A DNA stretch of 64,000 bases from a bacterium (lineage in GTDB: Bacteria; Oederibacteriota; JAAXVQ01; JAUVAV01), in contig JAIORK010000001.1 in the NCBI GenBank assembly GCA_021108215.1, forward strand, positions 1-64,000, in the 5' to 3' direction. The notes under the pieces are model-generated. The model ran no database searches, had not been told where the DNA came from, and saw only the letters and a program-made list of their open reading frames with translations. Position 1 is the first letter of the stretch; each line of letters begins with the position of its first letter. The position numbers and the translations under genes were made by a program. Positions 34,308 through 43,043 of the stretch are shown piece after piece.

Positions 34308-35987
34308 GTGTATTTAAAAAACCGTGTTCACACCTTAATGAAAGAAGAAATTGCAGTACTTGAGTCGGAAGGTTTTTTGCCGCAGGAGAGTACACGCGCA
34401 CTTGAGATTGAGCGGCCGGCGCAGACGACACATGGCGATTTTTCCACCAATCTCGCGATGAAATTGGCCAAGTCGGTTCGCAAGCCGCCGCGTGTTATTG
34501 CTGAGGCATTGGTGGGGAAATTAAGTGCACACCAGGATTTTTTTGCCGAGGTTACGATTGCCGGTCCGGGATTTGTTAATTTCCGCTTACATCCGGAGTG
34601 CCTGCTGGAAGAGGCGCATGCCATCCGCGAACGGGGCCAAGCGTACGGGACATCTGATCTGGGGAAGGGCCGCAAGTTGCTGCTGGAATTTGTATCTGCC
34701 AATCCGACCGGGCCGCTTAATATTGTGTCCGCCCGGGCGGCGGCAGTGGGTGATGCTCTGGCCGCAATTCTGATCAGTCAGGGTGTCGTGACTTCCAAGG
34801 AATATTATGTCAATGATGCAGGCCGTCAGGCCCGTTTGCTGGGGCATTCCATGTATGCGCGTTGGAAACAAGCACAGGGAGAAAATTATCCCGTACCTGA
34901 GGGCGGCTATGAGAAAGATTATGTGGGCGAGGTTGCTCGGGCCAGTGCGGAAATCCAGGCCGCTGCGTTTGTAAAAGCTGATGAGGCAAGTGCGATTGAG
35001 CTGCATCGTAGTTTTGGCGTCCGTGAGATGGTGGGACGCCATCAGCAGAGCCTGCGTGACTACGGTGTTACGTTTGATACCTGGTACTCTGAAAAAAAAT
35101 TGCACGATTCCGGTATGGTTGAGACGGCAATTGTTGAATTGAAGGAACGCGGTTTTGTTTATGAAAAAGAGGGAGCGCTGTGGTTTGCATCAACTAAATT
35201 TGGTGATGACAAAGACAGGGTACTGAAAAAAGCGGATGGCGACTGGGCTTATATTGCAGCAGATATTGCTTATCATCGTGATAAATTTGAACGCGGGTTT
35301 ACCGAATTGATGGACCTGTGGGGACCGGATCATCATGGTTATATTGCGCGTATGCAGGCAGCCATGCAGGCCTTGGGGCATGACGCAGACGCTTTTCGTG
35401 TGCGGATTGTGCAGCAGGTGAATTTACTGGAAGGCGGCAAGGCGGTCTCGATGTCCAAGCGCGGAGAGGGGCGCTTGCTTGAAATGGATGATTTGATTAA
35501 GGATGTGGGACGCGATGTGGCACGCTTTTTTTTTCTCATGCGTTCTACGGATGCGCATCTGGATTTTGACCTGGATCTGGCGCGTAAACATAGTGATGAC
35601 AATCCGGTTTATTATGTGCAGTATGCCTATGCCCGAATCTGCAGTATTTTGAAAAAAGCCGAAACAGAAGGCTTGCCGGTTCCGGCAGCGGATGAGAAAA
35701 TATTGAAAAATTATTCGGCCCAGGAAGCGGAATTGGATCTGATCAGGGTGCTGAGCACTTATCCTGAAATTTTGGAAACCTGTTTTCGTAATTTAGAACC
35801 GCATGGTCTGACCTTTTATCTGCGTGATCTGGCAACTGCATTTCACCGTTTTTACACGTTTTGCCGCGTGGTGGATCTGGAAAACCGGGAACAATCCACC
35901 CGGCGTTTGGTCATGGTCGATGCAGCACGCATTATTTTTAAAAATGGACTGGCCCTTTTGGGGGTCAGTGCACCGGAGAGTATGTAG
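34308..35987 (+). CDS. argS: Arginyl-tRNA synthetase
   Basis: 559 residues from a GTG with AAGGAG 10 bases upstream. The N-terminal additional domain has THGDFSTNLAMKLAK, then EFVSANPTGPLNIVSAR, the YVNDAGRQARLLGHSMYAR block, DLWGPDHHGYIARMQA and AVSMSKRGEG (the KMSKS-like loop near residue 382), ending in the DALR anticodon domain (NPVYYVQYAYARICSI). It charges tRNA-Arg. The place of the HIGH motif, usually HVGHAR after NPTGPL, reads NIVSAR (residues ~137-142), so both catalytic-loop His residues are replaced. The other motifs are intact, so the enzyme is probably active. Confidence 0.95.
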   Translation: MYLKNRVHTLMKEEIAVLESEGFLPQESTRALEIERPAQTTHGDFSTNLAMKLAKSVRKPPRVIAEALVGKLSAHQDFFAEVTIAGPGFVNFRLHPECLLEEAHAIRERGQAYGTSDLGKGRKLLLEFVSANPTGPLNIVSARAAAVGDALAAILISQGVVTSKEYYVNDAGRQARLLGHSMYARWKQAQGENYPVPEGGYEKDYVGEVARASAEIQAAAFVKADEASAIELHRSFGVREMVGRHQQSLRDYGVTFDTWYSEKKLHDSGMVETAIVELKERGFVYEKEGALWFASTKFGDDKDRVLKKADGDWAYIAADIAYHRDKFERGFTELMDLWGPDHHGYIARMQAAMQALGHDADAFRVRIVQQVNLLEGGKAVSMSKRGEGRLLEMDDLIKDVGRDVARFFFLMRSTDAHLDFDLDLARKHSDDNPVYYVQYAYARICSILKKAETEGLPVPAADEKILKNYSAQEAELDLIRVLSTYPEILETCFRNLEPHGLTFYLRDLATAFHRFYTFCRVVDLENREQSTRRLVMVDAARIIFKNGLALLGVSAPESM

Positions 35988-36014
35988 CGTCGTAATTGTC
36001 ACAAGGAGTTTTGC

Positions 36015-37502
36015 ATGCAGGGACGTGTTCGTTCGCAAAACGCATTCCAGATGTCTTCGGAACGCCCGACTGAAAAGCGGACCGAGGATGTGGTCCGTGA
36101 TTTTTATCGTTTTGAATCACGACAGCGCAGAGTCCTGGTGATTGGTTCTGAGAAACAGCGTCCGGTGTCCGGTGTCGGCTGGTTGGATGAATGGCCTGAT
36201 CTGGCGGATTATGATGTGGTTATTATCAATCTGAAAACGCTGGATCGGGTGACATTGGTCAAACTCTCACGTGTGGACAAGGAACGTCTGACACGTATGC
36301 GTGCCCAACTTTTTCAGCTTATGATGTCCAAGGGCGAGGTCTATTGCATTTTAGCCCCCTTTTTGGCATTTGGTTCTTACGTTTATTTCCCGGATGGTAC
36401 GCTGGAACCGGAATGGTCCAATTTGAACTGGTCGCCGATTGGGTTTTCTTTTACTGAGATACGCGGGGAGACGGTTAAGCTTGAAGGCGAAGTAAAATTT
36501 GAGGAATATTTGCATCAGGTCTCAGGCTGGGACTGCTATCTCAATTCCACGGCCAGCTTGGGTTATGTAGAGGAGAGTCTTCGCAAAGAGGGGAAACTAG
36601 ACCAGAGCGAGGAGCTTTTTTGGCAGAGCTTTCCTTTGGCCATGAATCGCTATGGGAAACCGCTGGCAGCTTCGCTTTGTTTTGGAGTTCGCCAGCAGGA
36701 AAATAAATATGGTGAACCGAAAATCCGTTTTATGTCGGATTTTCTCCACCTGCTGCCGCCGCCAACCAAAATTTCAGTGGAAGCGGGCATTGACCTGTTG
36801 ATTGAGGAAGCCAAAGGGCTTCCGGCCAGAACGATTACACCGGACTGGGTGGATCTGTATCATGTGCCGGGGGAAGAACAAATTGAGGGCAAAATTGATG
36901 ATGCTGCCAAACGGATTAAGGCGGCGGAACGGGAGCAGAAAAAACTTTTTCAAACGTATCGTGATCTGCAGCGCAGTAAATCATTGCTCTTTGAACATGG
37001 TGAAAATTTAAAACGCGCCACGGTTGATGTGCTGCAGCGCATGGGGTTTACCATCAAACCTTACCGGATGGCTGAGGGGATGATGGTTTTGCACACCCGG
37101 TTTGGAAATATGCTGATTGATGCCACCGGACGGTCCGGTCCGGCTGAACTGGAAGATTTACAAATGCTGCTTCGGCATGCGGTTTTCGCCCAGGAAGAGG
37201 ATGGCCGGATATGGAAAGGTCTTTTGATTTTTAATCATTACCGGCTGGAAGACCCTTCTTGTGAGCGGCCTGCGGCCTTTTCTGCGGAGGTGGTTGCCCG
37301 GGCCCGCGAGATGCGTATCGGTCTGATGACTGCCGAAGGATTGTATGCCTCTTTTTGTAAAGTGAATAAGGGCTCCATGTTGCGCGAAGAATTTGAGGAT
37401 CGTTTGCACCAATCCATGGGTATTATTCATTTGCCGGTGGTGGAACCGTTTCACAGCCAGCCTTCCCTGCGTTTTGCACCGCCCCGATTGAATATGGAGT
37501 GA
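36015..37502 (+). CDS. Unknown protein with coiled coil and nuclease-fold-like C-terminal domain
   Basis: 495 residues; not recognised as a named family. Residues ~25-120 look like an alpha/beta domain (RRVLVIGSEKQRP; LADYDVVIINLKTLDR; KGEVYCILAPFLAFG). Residues ~290-325 are a charged coiled coil (AAKRIKAAEREQKKLFQTYR). After it come LLFEHGENLKRATVDVLQRM, GFTIKPYRMAEGMMVLHTRF, GNMLIDATGRSGPAELEDLQ, then WKGLLIFNHYRLEDPSCERP and IGLMTAEGLYASF. That order resembles the restriction-endonuclease-like fold (a DALQRLGF helix, an acidic strand, then kGilI.N and R...F), but the expected E-x-K is D-A-T, so it may be catalytically dead or bind without cutting. AGGAG lies before the ATG; it is 27 bases after argS and 72 bases before thiS. 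Confidence 0.6.
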   Translation: MQGRVRSQNAFQMSSERPTEKRTEDVVRDFYRFESRQRRVLVIGSEKQRPVSGVGWLDEWPDLADYDVVIINLKTLDRVTLVKLSRVDKERLTRMRAQLFQLMMSKGEVYCILAPFLAFGSYVYFPDGTLEPEWSNLNWSPIGFSFTEIRGETVKLEGEVKFEEYLHQVSGWDCYLNSTASLGYVEESLRKEGKLDQSEELFWQSFPLAMNRYGKPLAASLCFGVRQQENKYGEPKIRFMSDFLHLLPPPTKISVEAGIDLLIEEAKGLPARTITPDWVDLYHVPGEEQIEGKIDDAAKRIKAAEREQKKLFQTYRDLQRSKSLLFEHGENLKRATVDVLQRMGFTIKPYRMAEGMMVLHTRFGNMLIDATGRSGPAELEDLQMLLRHAVFAQEEDGRIWKGLLIFNHYRLEDPSCERPAAFSAEVVARAREMRIGLMTAEGLYASFCKVNKGSMLREEFEDRLHQSMGIIHLPVVEPFHSQPSLRFAPPRLNME

Positions 37503-37574
37503 TCTGAGTTATTCCACACAAATCCAGGGATGAACAGAAGATTTTTTTGAACTGTTTTTTGAACGGAGGTTAGT

Positions 37575-37775
37575 ATGAAAATTATAGTCAATGGTGAGGA
37601 AAAAAACGTTCAGAGCGGCACAACGGTGCAGACGTTTTTAGATATGCTGGACATTGAGGGTCGTACGGTGGTGGTGGAACGTAATGGGGAGATTCATGCG
37701 CACAGTGATTTTAGAACGCTTGAACTTTGCGTGGATGATCAATTGGAAATTGTGCGTTTTTTAGGAGGCGGTTGA
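37575..37775 (+). CDS. thiS: Sulfur carrier protein ThiS
   Basis: 66 residues with the ubiquitin-like pattern [18 protein letters not shown] at the start and the required Gly-Gly end (VRFLGGG). The C-terminal glycine becomes a thiocarboxylate that delivers sulfur for the thiazole ring of thiamine. GGAGG precedes the ATG. It is followed after one base by thiG, its partner. The adenylating enzyme ThiF is not in the window. No TPP riboswitch is visible in the 72-base leader. Confidence 0.92.
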   Translation: MKIIVNGEEKNVQSGTTVQTFLDMLDIEGRTVVVERNGEIHAHSDFRTLELCVDDQLEIVRFLGGG

Positions 37776-37776
37776 T

Positions 37777-38547
37777 ATGGATGAATTGAAAATTGCCGAC
37801 AAAACGTTTGCGTCGCGGCTTTTGGTGGGGACAGGTAAATTTGCATCTCCACAGATAATGCAGCAGGCGATTGCCGCCTCAGGTGCCGAGATTGTCACAG
37901 TGGCATTGCGACGGGTAGACTTGAAAAGTAAAGTCGATCCCACCTTGCAGGCGATTGATCGTGATAAATATTTATTATTGCCCAATACCTCCGGTGCGCG
38001 TGATGCCGAAGAAGCGGTCCGGGTGGCTAAATTGGCCAGGGCGCTAAGCGGCATTCAATGGATTAAACTTGAGGTTACACCCGATCCGCGTTACCTGCTG
38101 CCTGATCCGGTTGAGACGCTCAAGGCAGCTGAATGTTTAATCAAAGATGGATTTGTGGTCTTGCCGTATATCAATGCAGATCCGGTGCTGGCCAAACGCC
38201 TGGAAGAAGCCGGAACTGCCACGGTTATGCCGCTGGGTGCGCCCATCGGAACGAATAAAGGGATTAAGACCAAAGAAAATATTCAGATTATCATTGAACA
38301 AGCTAATGTGCCGGTAGTAGTGGATGCCGGACTGGGTGCGCCCTCACATGCAGCTGAAGCCATGGAGATGGGGGCGGATGCAGTGCTGGTCAATACGGCG
38401 CTGGCTGTGGCAGGTGATCCGGTCAGGATGGCGGAAGGATTTAAATTGGGTGTAACTGCCGGACGCATGGCCTATCTGGCCGGTATGGGTGCATCGCATG
38501 ATACGGCACAAGCATCCAGTCCTCTGACCGGGTTTTTGGATAAATAA
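37777..38547 (+). CDS. thiG: Thiazole synthase
   Basis: 256 residues of (beta/alpha)8 type. The N-terminus is [19 protein letters not shown], with [27 protein letters not shown] (the Schiff-base Lys region), [34 protein letters not shown] and [15 protein letters not shown] as in all ThiG. It combines DXP, dehydroglycine and ThiS thiocarboxylate to make the thiazole phosphate. It follows thiS at 1-base spacing. Confidence 0.95.
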   Translation: MDELKIADKTFASRLLVGTGKFASPQIMQQAIAASGAEIVTVALRRVDLKSKVDPTLQAIDRDKYLLLPNTSGARDAEEAVRVAKLARALSGIQWIKLEVTPDPRYLLPDPVETLKAAECLIKDGFVVLPYINADPVLAKRLEEAGTATVMPLGAPIGTNKGIKTKENIQIIIEQANVPVVVDAGLGAPSHAAEAMEMGADAVLVNTALAVAGDPVRMAEGFKLGVTAGRMAYLAGMGASHDTAQASSPLTGFLDK

Positions 38548-38554
38548 TTTGTAG

Positions 38555-38573
38555 GGGCGCGGTGCCCGCGCCC
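38555..38573. repeat. Short TAGGG-type palindrome after thiG
   Basis: GGGCGCGG-TGC-CCGCGCCC, an 8-bp stem preceded by TGTAGG, like the copies at 5866 and 34240 but with another inner sequence. Confidence 0.75.
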
Positions 38574-38596
38574 AAAAAAGTCGAAAACGAAAAATA

Positions 38597-38749
38597 TTCA
38601 CCACGGAGAACACGGTGTACACGGAGAAGATCAAAAGCCAAATAGGGTTAAGAGCATAAAATCAATATATAAATAATCCTTTAGAAACTTTGCTCTAATC
38701 TTCTTTAGACTTTATCTTTCTCCGTGTGCGCCGTGTTCTCCGTGGTGAA
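38597..38749. repeat. Palindromic element, CACGGAG class (copy C), inside the thi cluster
   Basis: Arms 38597-38628 and 38718-38749 pair over 32 bases with 2 mismatches. The arm steps are CCACGGAG-AA, CACGGTG-TA, CACGGAG-AA. The middle has the core atagggttaagagcataaaa. It separates thiG from thiH, so it is transcribed if the cluster is one unit. Confidence 0.9.
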
Positions 38750-38786
38750 AGCTTTTGATTTTTTTTTAAAAAGGAATGCTTCAATC

Positions 38787-39917
38787 ATGAATACATTTGA
38801 TATTGAACAACTGGAATCGCCCGAAGTATTGGCGGAAAAAATGGCGGCGGTGACCCATGAGGCGATCGAGGCGAGTTTGCGTAAATTGCGTTTGCATGAG
38901 ACGGATTTGATCAATTTGCTCTCGCCTTTGGCAGACGATTATTTAGAGATCATGGCACACAGGGCCCATGCAATCACGGCCAAACGTTTCGGCCGTATTA
39001 TGAAACTTTATGCGCCGCTGTATTTATCGAATGAGTGCAGCAATGCTTGCTGCTACTGTGGTTTTAATTGTAATCATACTATTTCCCGACGGACGCTCAA
39101 AATTGAAGAGGTGGTTCAGCAGGCGGACTATCTCGCACAGCGCGGTTTTCAGAATGTTTTACTGGTTTCCGGCGAGTCGCGTCAGCATGTGCCAATGGAT
39201 TTTTTGGTTCAGTGTATCCAGCGGATTAAAGATTTGCTGCCTGAAATTTCGGTGGAGGTTTATCCGCTGGAGAAGGATGAATACCGCTATTTGGGCGAAG
39301 CAGGTTTGTATGGTTTGGCGATCTATCAGGAAACCTATTTTAAAAAGACCTATGCAGCGATGCATCCGGCAGGCCGTAAACAAGATTATGCTTACCGTTT
39401 GAAGACACCTGAACGGGGCGCGCGAGCCGGATTGCGCCAAATTGGGATCGGGGTTTTACTTGGACTGGCGGATTTTCGGGTTGATGGGTATTATTTGGCA
39501 CAGCATGCCCGCTATCTTGAAAAATTTTACTGGCGTACGATTGTGGGTGTTTCCTTTCCCCGCATACGCCAGGCCCAAGGCGGGTTTCAACCACCCATGC
39601 CGGTGAGTGACCGTCAACTGGTCCAGTTGGTGACGGCTTTGCGCCTGTATTTGCCGGATGCGCCTTTCTCGCTTTCCACACGCGAGCCGGATGAATTGCG
39701 CCGCAATTTACTCCCGCTGGGGTTTACTCAGATGAGTGCCGAGAGTTGTACCGCACCGGGAGGATACGGTAATCCATCTTCCCAACTAGAGCAATTTCAA
39801 GTGGAAGACACGCGAAGCGCAAGTGTGATTGCGGATGAATTGGCGCAGCTGCATTTTGAACCGGTCTGGAAAGACTGGGATGAGTCGTTTGACCGTCATC
39901 CCGCGCAGGTTAAGTGA
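38787..39917 (+). CDS. thiH: 2-iminoacetate synthase (tyrosine lyase)
   Basis: 376 residues from the ATG at 38787 (AAGGA upstream; the frame extends further left only through the palindromic element). The radical SAM cysteines are C84, C88 and C91 in LSNECSNACCYCGFNCNH. YAPLYLSNECSN, VLLVSGESRQHVP, VYQETY-like IYQETYFKKTYAAMHP and ADFRVDGYYLAQH are ThiH blocks. It cleaves tyrosine to dehydroglycine, the glycine part of the thiazole, in anaerobe-style thiamine synthesis. The GTGA overlap with thiE shows coupling. Confidence 0.93.
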   Translation: MNTFDIEQLESPEVLAEKMAAVTHEAIEASLRKLRLHETDLINLLSPLADDYLEIMAHRAHAITAKRFGRIMKLYAPLYLSNECSNACCYCGFNCNHTISRRTLKIEEVVQQADYLAQRGFQNVLLVSGESRQHVPMDFLVQCIQRIKDLLPEISVEVYPLEKDEYRYLGEAGLYGLAIYQETYFKKTYAAMHPAGRKQDYAYRLKTPERGARAGLRQIGIGVLLGLADFRVDGYYLAQHARYLEKFYWRTIVGVSFPRIRQAQGGFQPPMPVSDRQLVQLVTALRLYLPDAPFSLSTREPDELRRNLLPLGFTQMSAESCTAPGGYGNPSSQLEQFQVEDTRSASVIADELAQLHFEPVWKDWDESFDRHPAQVK

Positions 39918-40564
39918 GTGTGGTGAACAGGCAGACCCGGTTGGAAAAATTTATGCAGATTGATCTCTATCCGGTTGTGACGGAAGCTTACTGCCTGGGG
40001 CGCAGCAGTCTATCGGTTTGCCGGGACGTGATTGCAGGCGGCGCAAAAATCATTCAGCTGCGGGAAAAAGATAAAGATAAAGCGGCATTGATCGCACTGG
40101 CGCAAGAAGTACGCGCATATACCCTGGCGGCGGATGTTTTGCTGATTATCAATGATTATGTTGATGTTGCCTTGGCAGTCGGTGCAGATGGTGTCCATTT
40201 GGGGCAGGAGGATATGCCGATCGCACAGGCCCGCGAGATGGCGCCCCAGCTGCTATTAGGTATTTCTACACATACTATTCAAGAAGCGATTACGGCAGAG
40301 CAGGCGGGTGCGGACTATATCAATATCGGTCCGGTGTTTGCCACCCGGACTAAGCAGTTGGTATTTTCAGCATTGGGACCTGAGCGGGTTCAGGAAATCT
40401 CCCGATTCGTCAGTATTCCTTTTACGGTCATGGGAGGTATTCATGAAAACAATATTGCTGAGGTTCTTAAGATAGGTGCACGTAAAATTGCCATGGTGAC
40501 CGAGATTACACAGGCAGAAAATATTGTGGAAAAGGTTAAAACATTAAGAATAGACTTTGTGTGA
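39914..40564 (+). CDS. thiE: Thiamine-phosphate synthase
   Basis: 216 residues from a GTG at 39914 overlapping the thiH stop; an ATG at 39953 (MQIDLYPVVTE) is the other option. IIQLREKDKDKAALIALAQE, LLIINDYVDVALAVGADG, VHLGQEDMPIAQAR, LLGISTHTIQEA, DYINIGPVFATRTKQ and FTVMGGIHENNIAEV are the ThiE blocks that hold the pyrimidine and pyrophosphate. It joins HMP-PP and thiazole phosphate. thiC and thiD are not in the window. Confidence 0.93.
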   Translation: MSVVNRQTRLEKFMQIDLYPVVTEAYCLGRSSLSVCRDVIAGGAKIIQLREKDKDKAALIALAQEVRAYTLAADVLLIINDYVDVALAVGADGVHLGQEDMPIAQAREMAPQLLLGISTHTIQEAITAEQAGADYINIGPVFATRTKQLVFSALGPERVQEISRFVSIPFTVMGGIHENNIAEVLKIGARKIAMVTEITQAENIVEKVKTLRIDFV

Positions 40565-40615
40565 GAGTAATTGTTTAAGGATATATTATATGTAAGAAAA
40601 CCGCGATACCTTTTT

Positions 40616-40691
40616 TTATCGTGCCGGCGCGAACACAATGGGCAGCTTGCCCGGCGAATGCCGGGTGCCGGGTAAGCCTGTGGATTTTTAT
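40616..40691. repeat. Interspersed repeat R2, copy 2
   Basis: TTATCGTGCCGGCGCGAACA, then CAATGGGCAGCTTGCCCGGC, then a shorter middle than at 10902, and the same end GGTAAGCCTGTGGATTTTTA. The copy at 10902 has an extra GTACTTGTCCGGC-type insertion. Confidence 0.85.
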
Positions 40692-40791
40692 GCTTATTTT
40701 AATAGATTAGCCGTGAATTCCCCGGCGTTTAAACCGGATTAGAGCTGGGAAGTTGAACAAACAAAAAAAGTAAAATAATTCGATAAAAGTA

Positions 40792-40820
40792 TTGCGTCGA
40801 AAATAAGCTTGTGCTATTAT
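40792..40820 (+). promoter_or_regulatory. Promoter of the rpsF operon
   Basis: TTGCGT at 40792-40797, a 17-base spacer and TATTAT at 40815-40820, about 50 bases before the rpsF start. Confidence 0.65.
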
Positions 40821-40872
40821 TCCCGGTTCAAGATAGAAAATTTGTGCAGAAAGACGGAGGTGCACGTAAACA

Positions 40873-41322
40873 ATGAAAACCCCTTATGAAACAATGTTTT
40901 TGCTCCCGCCGACCATGAGCGCGGAACAAATTGATACTTTTGTTGCGCATGTTCAGGAAGTGATGGAAAAGAAGCATGGCGAAATCACAGCAATTGAAAA
41001 GATGGGTGTACGGAAAACCGCTTATCCGGTTAACAAATTAAACTCAGCGTATTATGTACTTTTGCAGTACAAGGGCAATGGCGAGACCATTCACGAGGTA
41101 GAGCGTACGCTGAAAAACAGCGATGAAGTATTCAAATATCTCTCAACCAAAGTTATCACCAAGCCTGCGGTGCTGAAACCGAGTAAGAAAAAAGCGGAAA
41201 AGCAAGCAGCGCCGGTCGTTGCCAAAGTAGAAGCGGCGCCCAAAAAGGAAGTCAATCCAGTGTCCCCGAGCACGGATGCCAAAGTAGCGGCACCGGTTGC
41301 AGGGAACGGCACACAGGAGTAA
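40873..41322 (+). CDS. rpsF: Ribosomal protein bS6 with an Ala/Lys/Pro-rich tail
   Basis: 149 residues. The core (residues 1-~98) has YETMFLLPPTMSAEQ, KMGVRKTAYPVNKLNSAYYV and VFKYLSTKV, as in all bS6. The remaining ~50 residues (KPSKKKAEKQAAPVVAKVEA; PKKEVNPVSPSTDAKVAAPV) are a low-complexity tail. bS6 binds bS18 on the small-subunit platform. It has GGAGG upstream, opens the operon rpsF-ssb-rpsR-DUF2232-rplI and ends 4 bases before the ssb start. Confidence 0.95.
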   Translation: MKTPYETMFLLPPTMSAEQIDTFVAHVQEVMEKKHGEITAIEKMGVRKTAYPVNKLNSAYYVLLQYKGNGETIHEVERTLKNSDEVFKYLSTKVITKPAVLKPSKKKAEKQAAPVVAKVEAAPKKEVNPVSPSTDAKVAAPVAGNGTQE

Positions 41323-41326
41323 AACT

Positions 41327-41770
41327 GTGGCTAACTACAATCGTTCCTTACTAATGGGCAACTTGACGCGTGATCCGGAATTGCGTTACATTCCCAGCGG
41401 GTCGGCAGTTGCCAACCTGCGTTTGGCAGTCAACCGGACTTATAAAAACCAGAGCGGCGAGCTAAAAGAGGAAGTAACCTATGTTAACGTCGTGGTTTGG
41501 GGAAAACAAGCTGAAAATTGTGCTGAGTATCTTGCCAAAGGAAGCTCGGTATTTGTGGAAGGGCGCTTGCAGAGCCGTCAGTGGGAGACCGATGATGGTC
41601 AGAAACGTTCGGTATTGGAAGTGGTTGCCGACCGGGTACAATTTTTGGACCGCAAAAAGACCGGCGGCAGCGGTGACGGTGAAAGCAGACAGACCACTGG
41701 TGAAAGGAATGATGCTCGTCCGACGCATCAAGAGGTGAGTGCAGGTTCGGATGAGGATATTCCTTTTTAA
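41327..41770 (+). CDS. ssb: Single-stranded DNA-binding protein
   Basis: 147 residues from the GTG at 41327; AGGAG at 41315-41319 decides this start. NRSLLMGNLTRDPELRYIPS, VNVVVWGKQAENCAEYL and VFVEGRLQSRQWETDDG form the OB fold. The acidic end DEDIPF is the protein-docking tip. It coats single-stranded DNA in replication and repair. Its place between rpsF and rpsR is the widely conserved order. Confidence 0.96.
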   Translation: MANYNRSLLMGNLTRDPELRYIPSGSAVANLRLAVNRTYKNQSGELKEEVTYVNVVVWGKQAENCAEYLAKGSSVFVEGRLQSRQWETDDGQKRSVLEVVADRVQFLDRKKTGGSGDGESRQTTGERNDARPTHQEVSAGSDEDIPF

Positions 41771-41788
41771 ATAGGATAGCTGCTGAAT

Positions 41789-41809
41789 CCCCTGATGTTT
41801 GTTCAGGGG
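41789..41809 (+). terminator. Hairpin between ssb and rpsR
   Basis: CCCCTGA, loop TGTTTGT, TCAGGGG: a perfect 7-bp stem 18 bases after the ssb stop. There is no T run, so it may slow degradation or adjust expression rather than terminate. Confidence 0.45.
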
Positions 41810-41951
41810 TGAAGCGGGACAGTAATTATGATTATTTTTAACTCATATTAATTTTCCCACCCGAATGGAGAAGGGGAAAGTCGGCATTTTTGTGATGACG
41901 ATGCCGGTTGAGCGGGGAAGTTTAAATAGACGCTGATTAGGAGGATGTACC

Positions 41952-42215
41952 TTGGCTAGTAGAACATCAGGACCCCCCCGGGGAAGAGATTCAATGAGAA
42001 GAAGACGGCCGCATCGCAAGAGCTGTCGCTTCTGTGCGAATAAAGTCACCGGTATTGATTACAAGAGTGTGGATGCAATAAAGAATTTTTTAACGGAGCG
42101 GGGAAAGATTGTTCCGCGCCGGATTTCGGGAACCTGTGCCCGTCATCAGCGTGCGCTGACAACGGCCATCAAACGCGCCCGTTCTTTGGCGCTCCTGCCC
42201 TATATTGCCGGATAA
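41952..42215 (+). CDS. rpsR: Ribosomal protein bS18, zinc-binding form
   Basis: 87 residues from a TTG with AGGAGG (41939-41944) 7 bases upstream. [44 protein letters not shown] and [16 protein letters not shown] are the bS18 core. C25, C28, C62 and H65 form the zinc-ribbon version (C+), whereas many bacteria have lost these residues. The N-terminus is extended and Arg-rich. It pairs with bS6 on the 30S subunit. Confidence 0.95.
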   Translation: MASRTSGPPRGRDSMRRRRPHRKSCRFCANKVTGIDYKSVDAIKNFLTERGKIVPRRISGTCARHQRALTTAIKRARSLALLPYIAG

Positions 42216-42230
42216 GACTCCGTCGCTCTG

Positions 42231-42977
42231 ATGAACGCGCTGGCTGCATTCGGCATTCTCGTATTTGTTGCGATTGCAATGATACTCGTGGCCAACCGTA
42301 CTATTTGGTGGGGATTGAAGCAGGGACGATCTCCGTTTCAATGTGTAGGGTTCAGTGTACTTACTTTGCTGGTTTTTTATGCAGTCACCTTGATTTTAAT
42401 CAGGGTGGTTTTTCATCAGGACATCATCAGTATCTGGCATCAGGAATTTGAGGCCAGTTTGAAGGCTTCGACCGCGATCTATTTGGAATTAGGTTGGAAT
42501 GCGGCTGAGATAAAACAGGCAGTTGATTTTATTCGCCGTGTTTTTATGCAGGGGGCTGCCGGCTGGGTACTCATGCTGTCGATTGGGTTTTCACTGGTCA
42601 GTTATTTGGTGATGCGGCGTTTGTTTCCCTTACTGTCTGGCGCGACACGATCCATACCTCCCTTTACCCATTGGGGAGCACCGGAAAAGACGATCTGGTT
42701 TTTATTGGGAACGCTGAGTTTGGTGGTTTTGGGTTCGCGGACTCACACTTGGATTGCTTGGCTGAGTTTAAACAGCTTGATTGTCATGGGCGGGTTGTAT
42801 TTGTTTATAGGATTGGCAGTGGTTATGTTTTACTTGGAAAAGCGGAAAATTCCAAGGATTTTTAAGGTGTTGCTCGTAGCACTGCTCGGCTTTGTTCCGG
42901 CGATGATGATTTTTATCATATTAATAGGTGTTTTTGATACGTGGTGGGATTGGCGGAAAATCCGCCAGATTAAATAA
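42231..42977 (+). CDS. DUF2232 (YybS-like) membrane protein
   Basis: 248 residues with about seven membrane helices (FGILVFVAIAMILVAN; VGFSVLTLLVFYAVTLILI; WVLMLSIGFSLVSYLVM; FLLGTLSLVVLG and others). The end IGVFDTWWDWRKI matches the FDxWxDFRK ending of DUF2232, whose genes often lie between rpsR and rplI. The function is unknown; related proteins resemble ECF-type substrate-binding subunits. It follows rpsR by 15 bases. Confidence 0.75.
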   Translation: MNALAAFGILVFVAIAMILVANRTIWWGLKQGRSPFQCVGFSVLTLLVFYAVTLILIRVVFHQDIISIWHQEFEASLKASTAIYLELGWNAAEIKQAVDFIRRVFMQGAAGWVLMLSIGFSLVSYLVMRRLFPLLSGATRSIPPFTHWGAPEKTIWFLLGTLSLVVLGSRTHTWIAWLSLNSLIVMGGLYLFIGLAVVMFYLEKRKIPRIFKVLLVALLGFVPAMMIFIILIGVFDTWWDWRKIRQIK

Positions 42978-42982
42978 AACGC

Positions 42983-43009
42983 CGGAAGAATCCTGTGCGG
43001 ATTCTTCCG
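42983..43009 (+). terminator. Hairpin between the DUF2232 gene and rplI
   Basis: CGGAAGAATCC, loop TGTGC, GGATTCTTCCG: an 11-bp perfect stem. No T run follows, so it may be a processing or partial stop signal ahead of rplI. Confidence 0.6.
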
Positions 43010-43043
43010 CAATGATTAACTGGTTGTGTGGAGGCAAGAAATC

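Larger units (their letters stand above)
40565..40872. other. Gene-free stretch before rpsF
   Basis: 308 bases. It contains the R2 repeat at 40616-40691 and the rpsF promoter at 40792-40820. Nothing else is recognised. Confidence 0.65.

Noticed and set aside
37503-37574. TPP riboswitch before thiS
   Set aside because: The 72-base leader lacks the conserved CTGAGA and ACCTGAT blocks and is too short.
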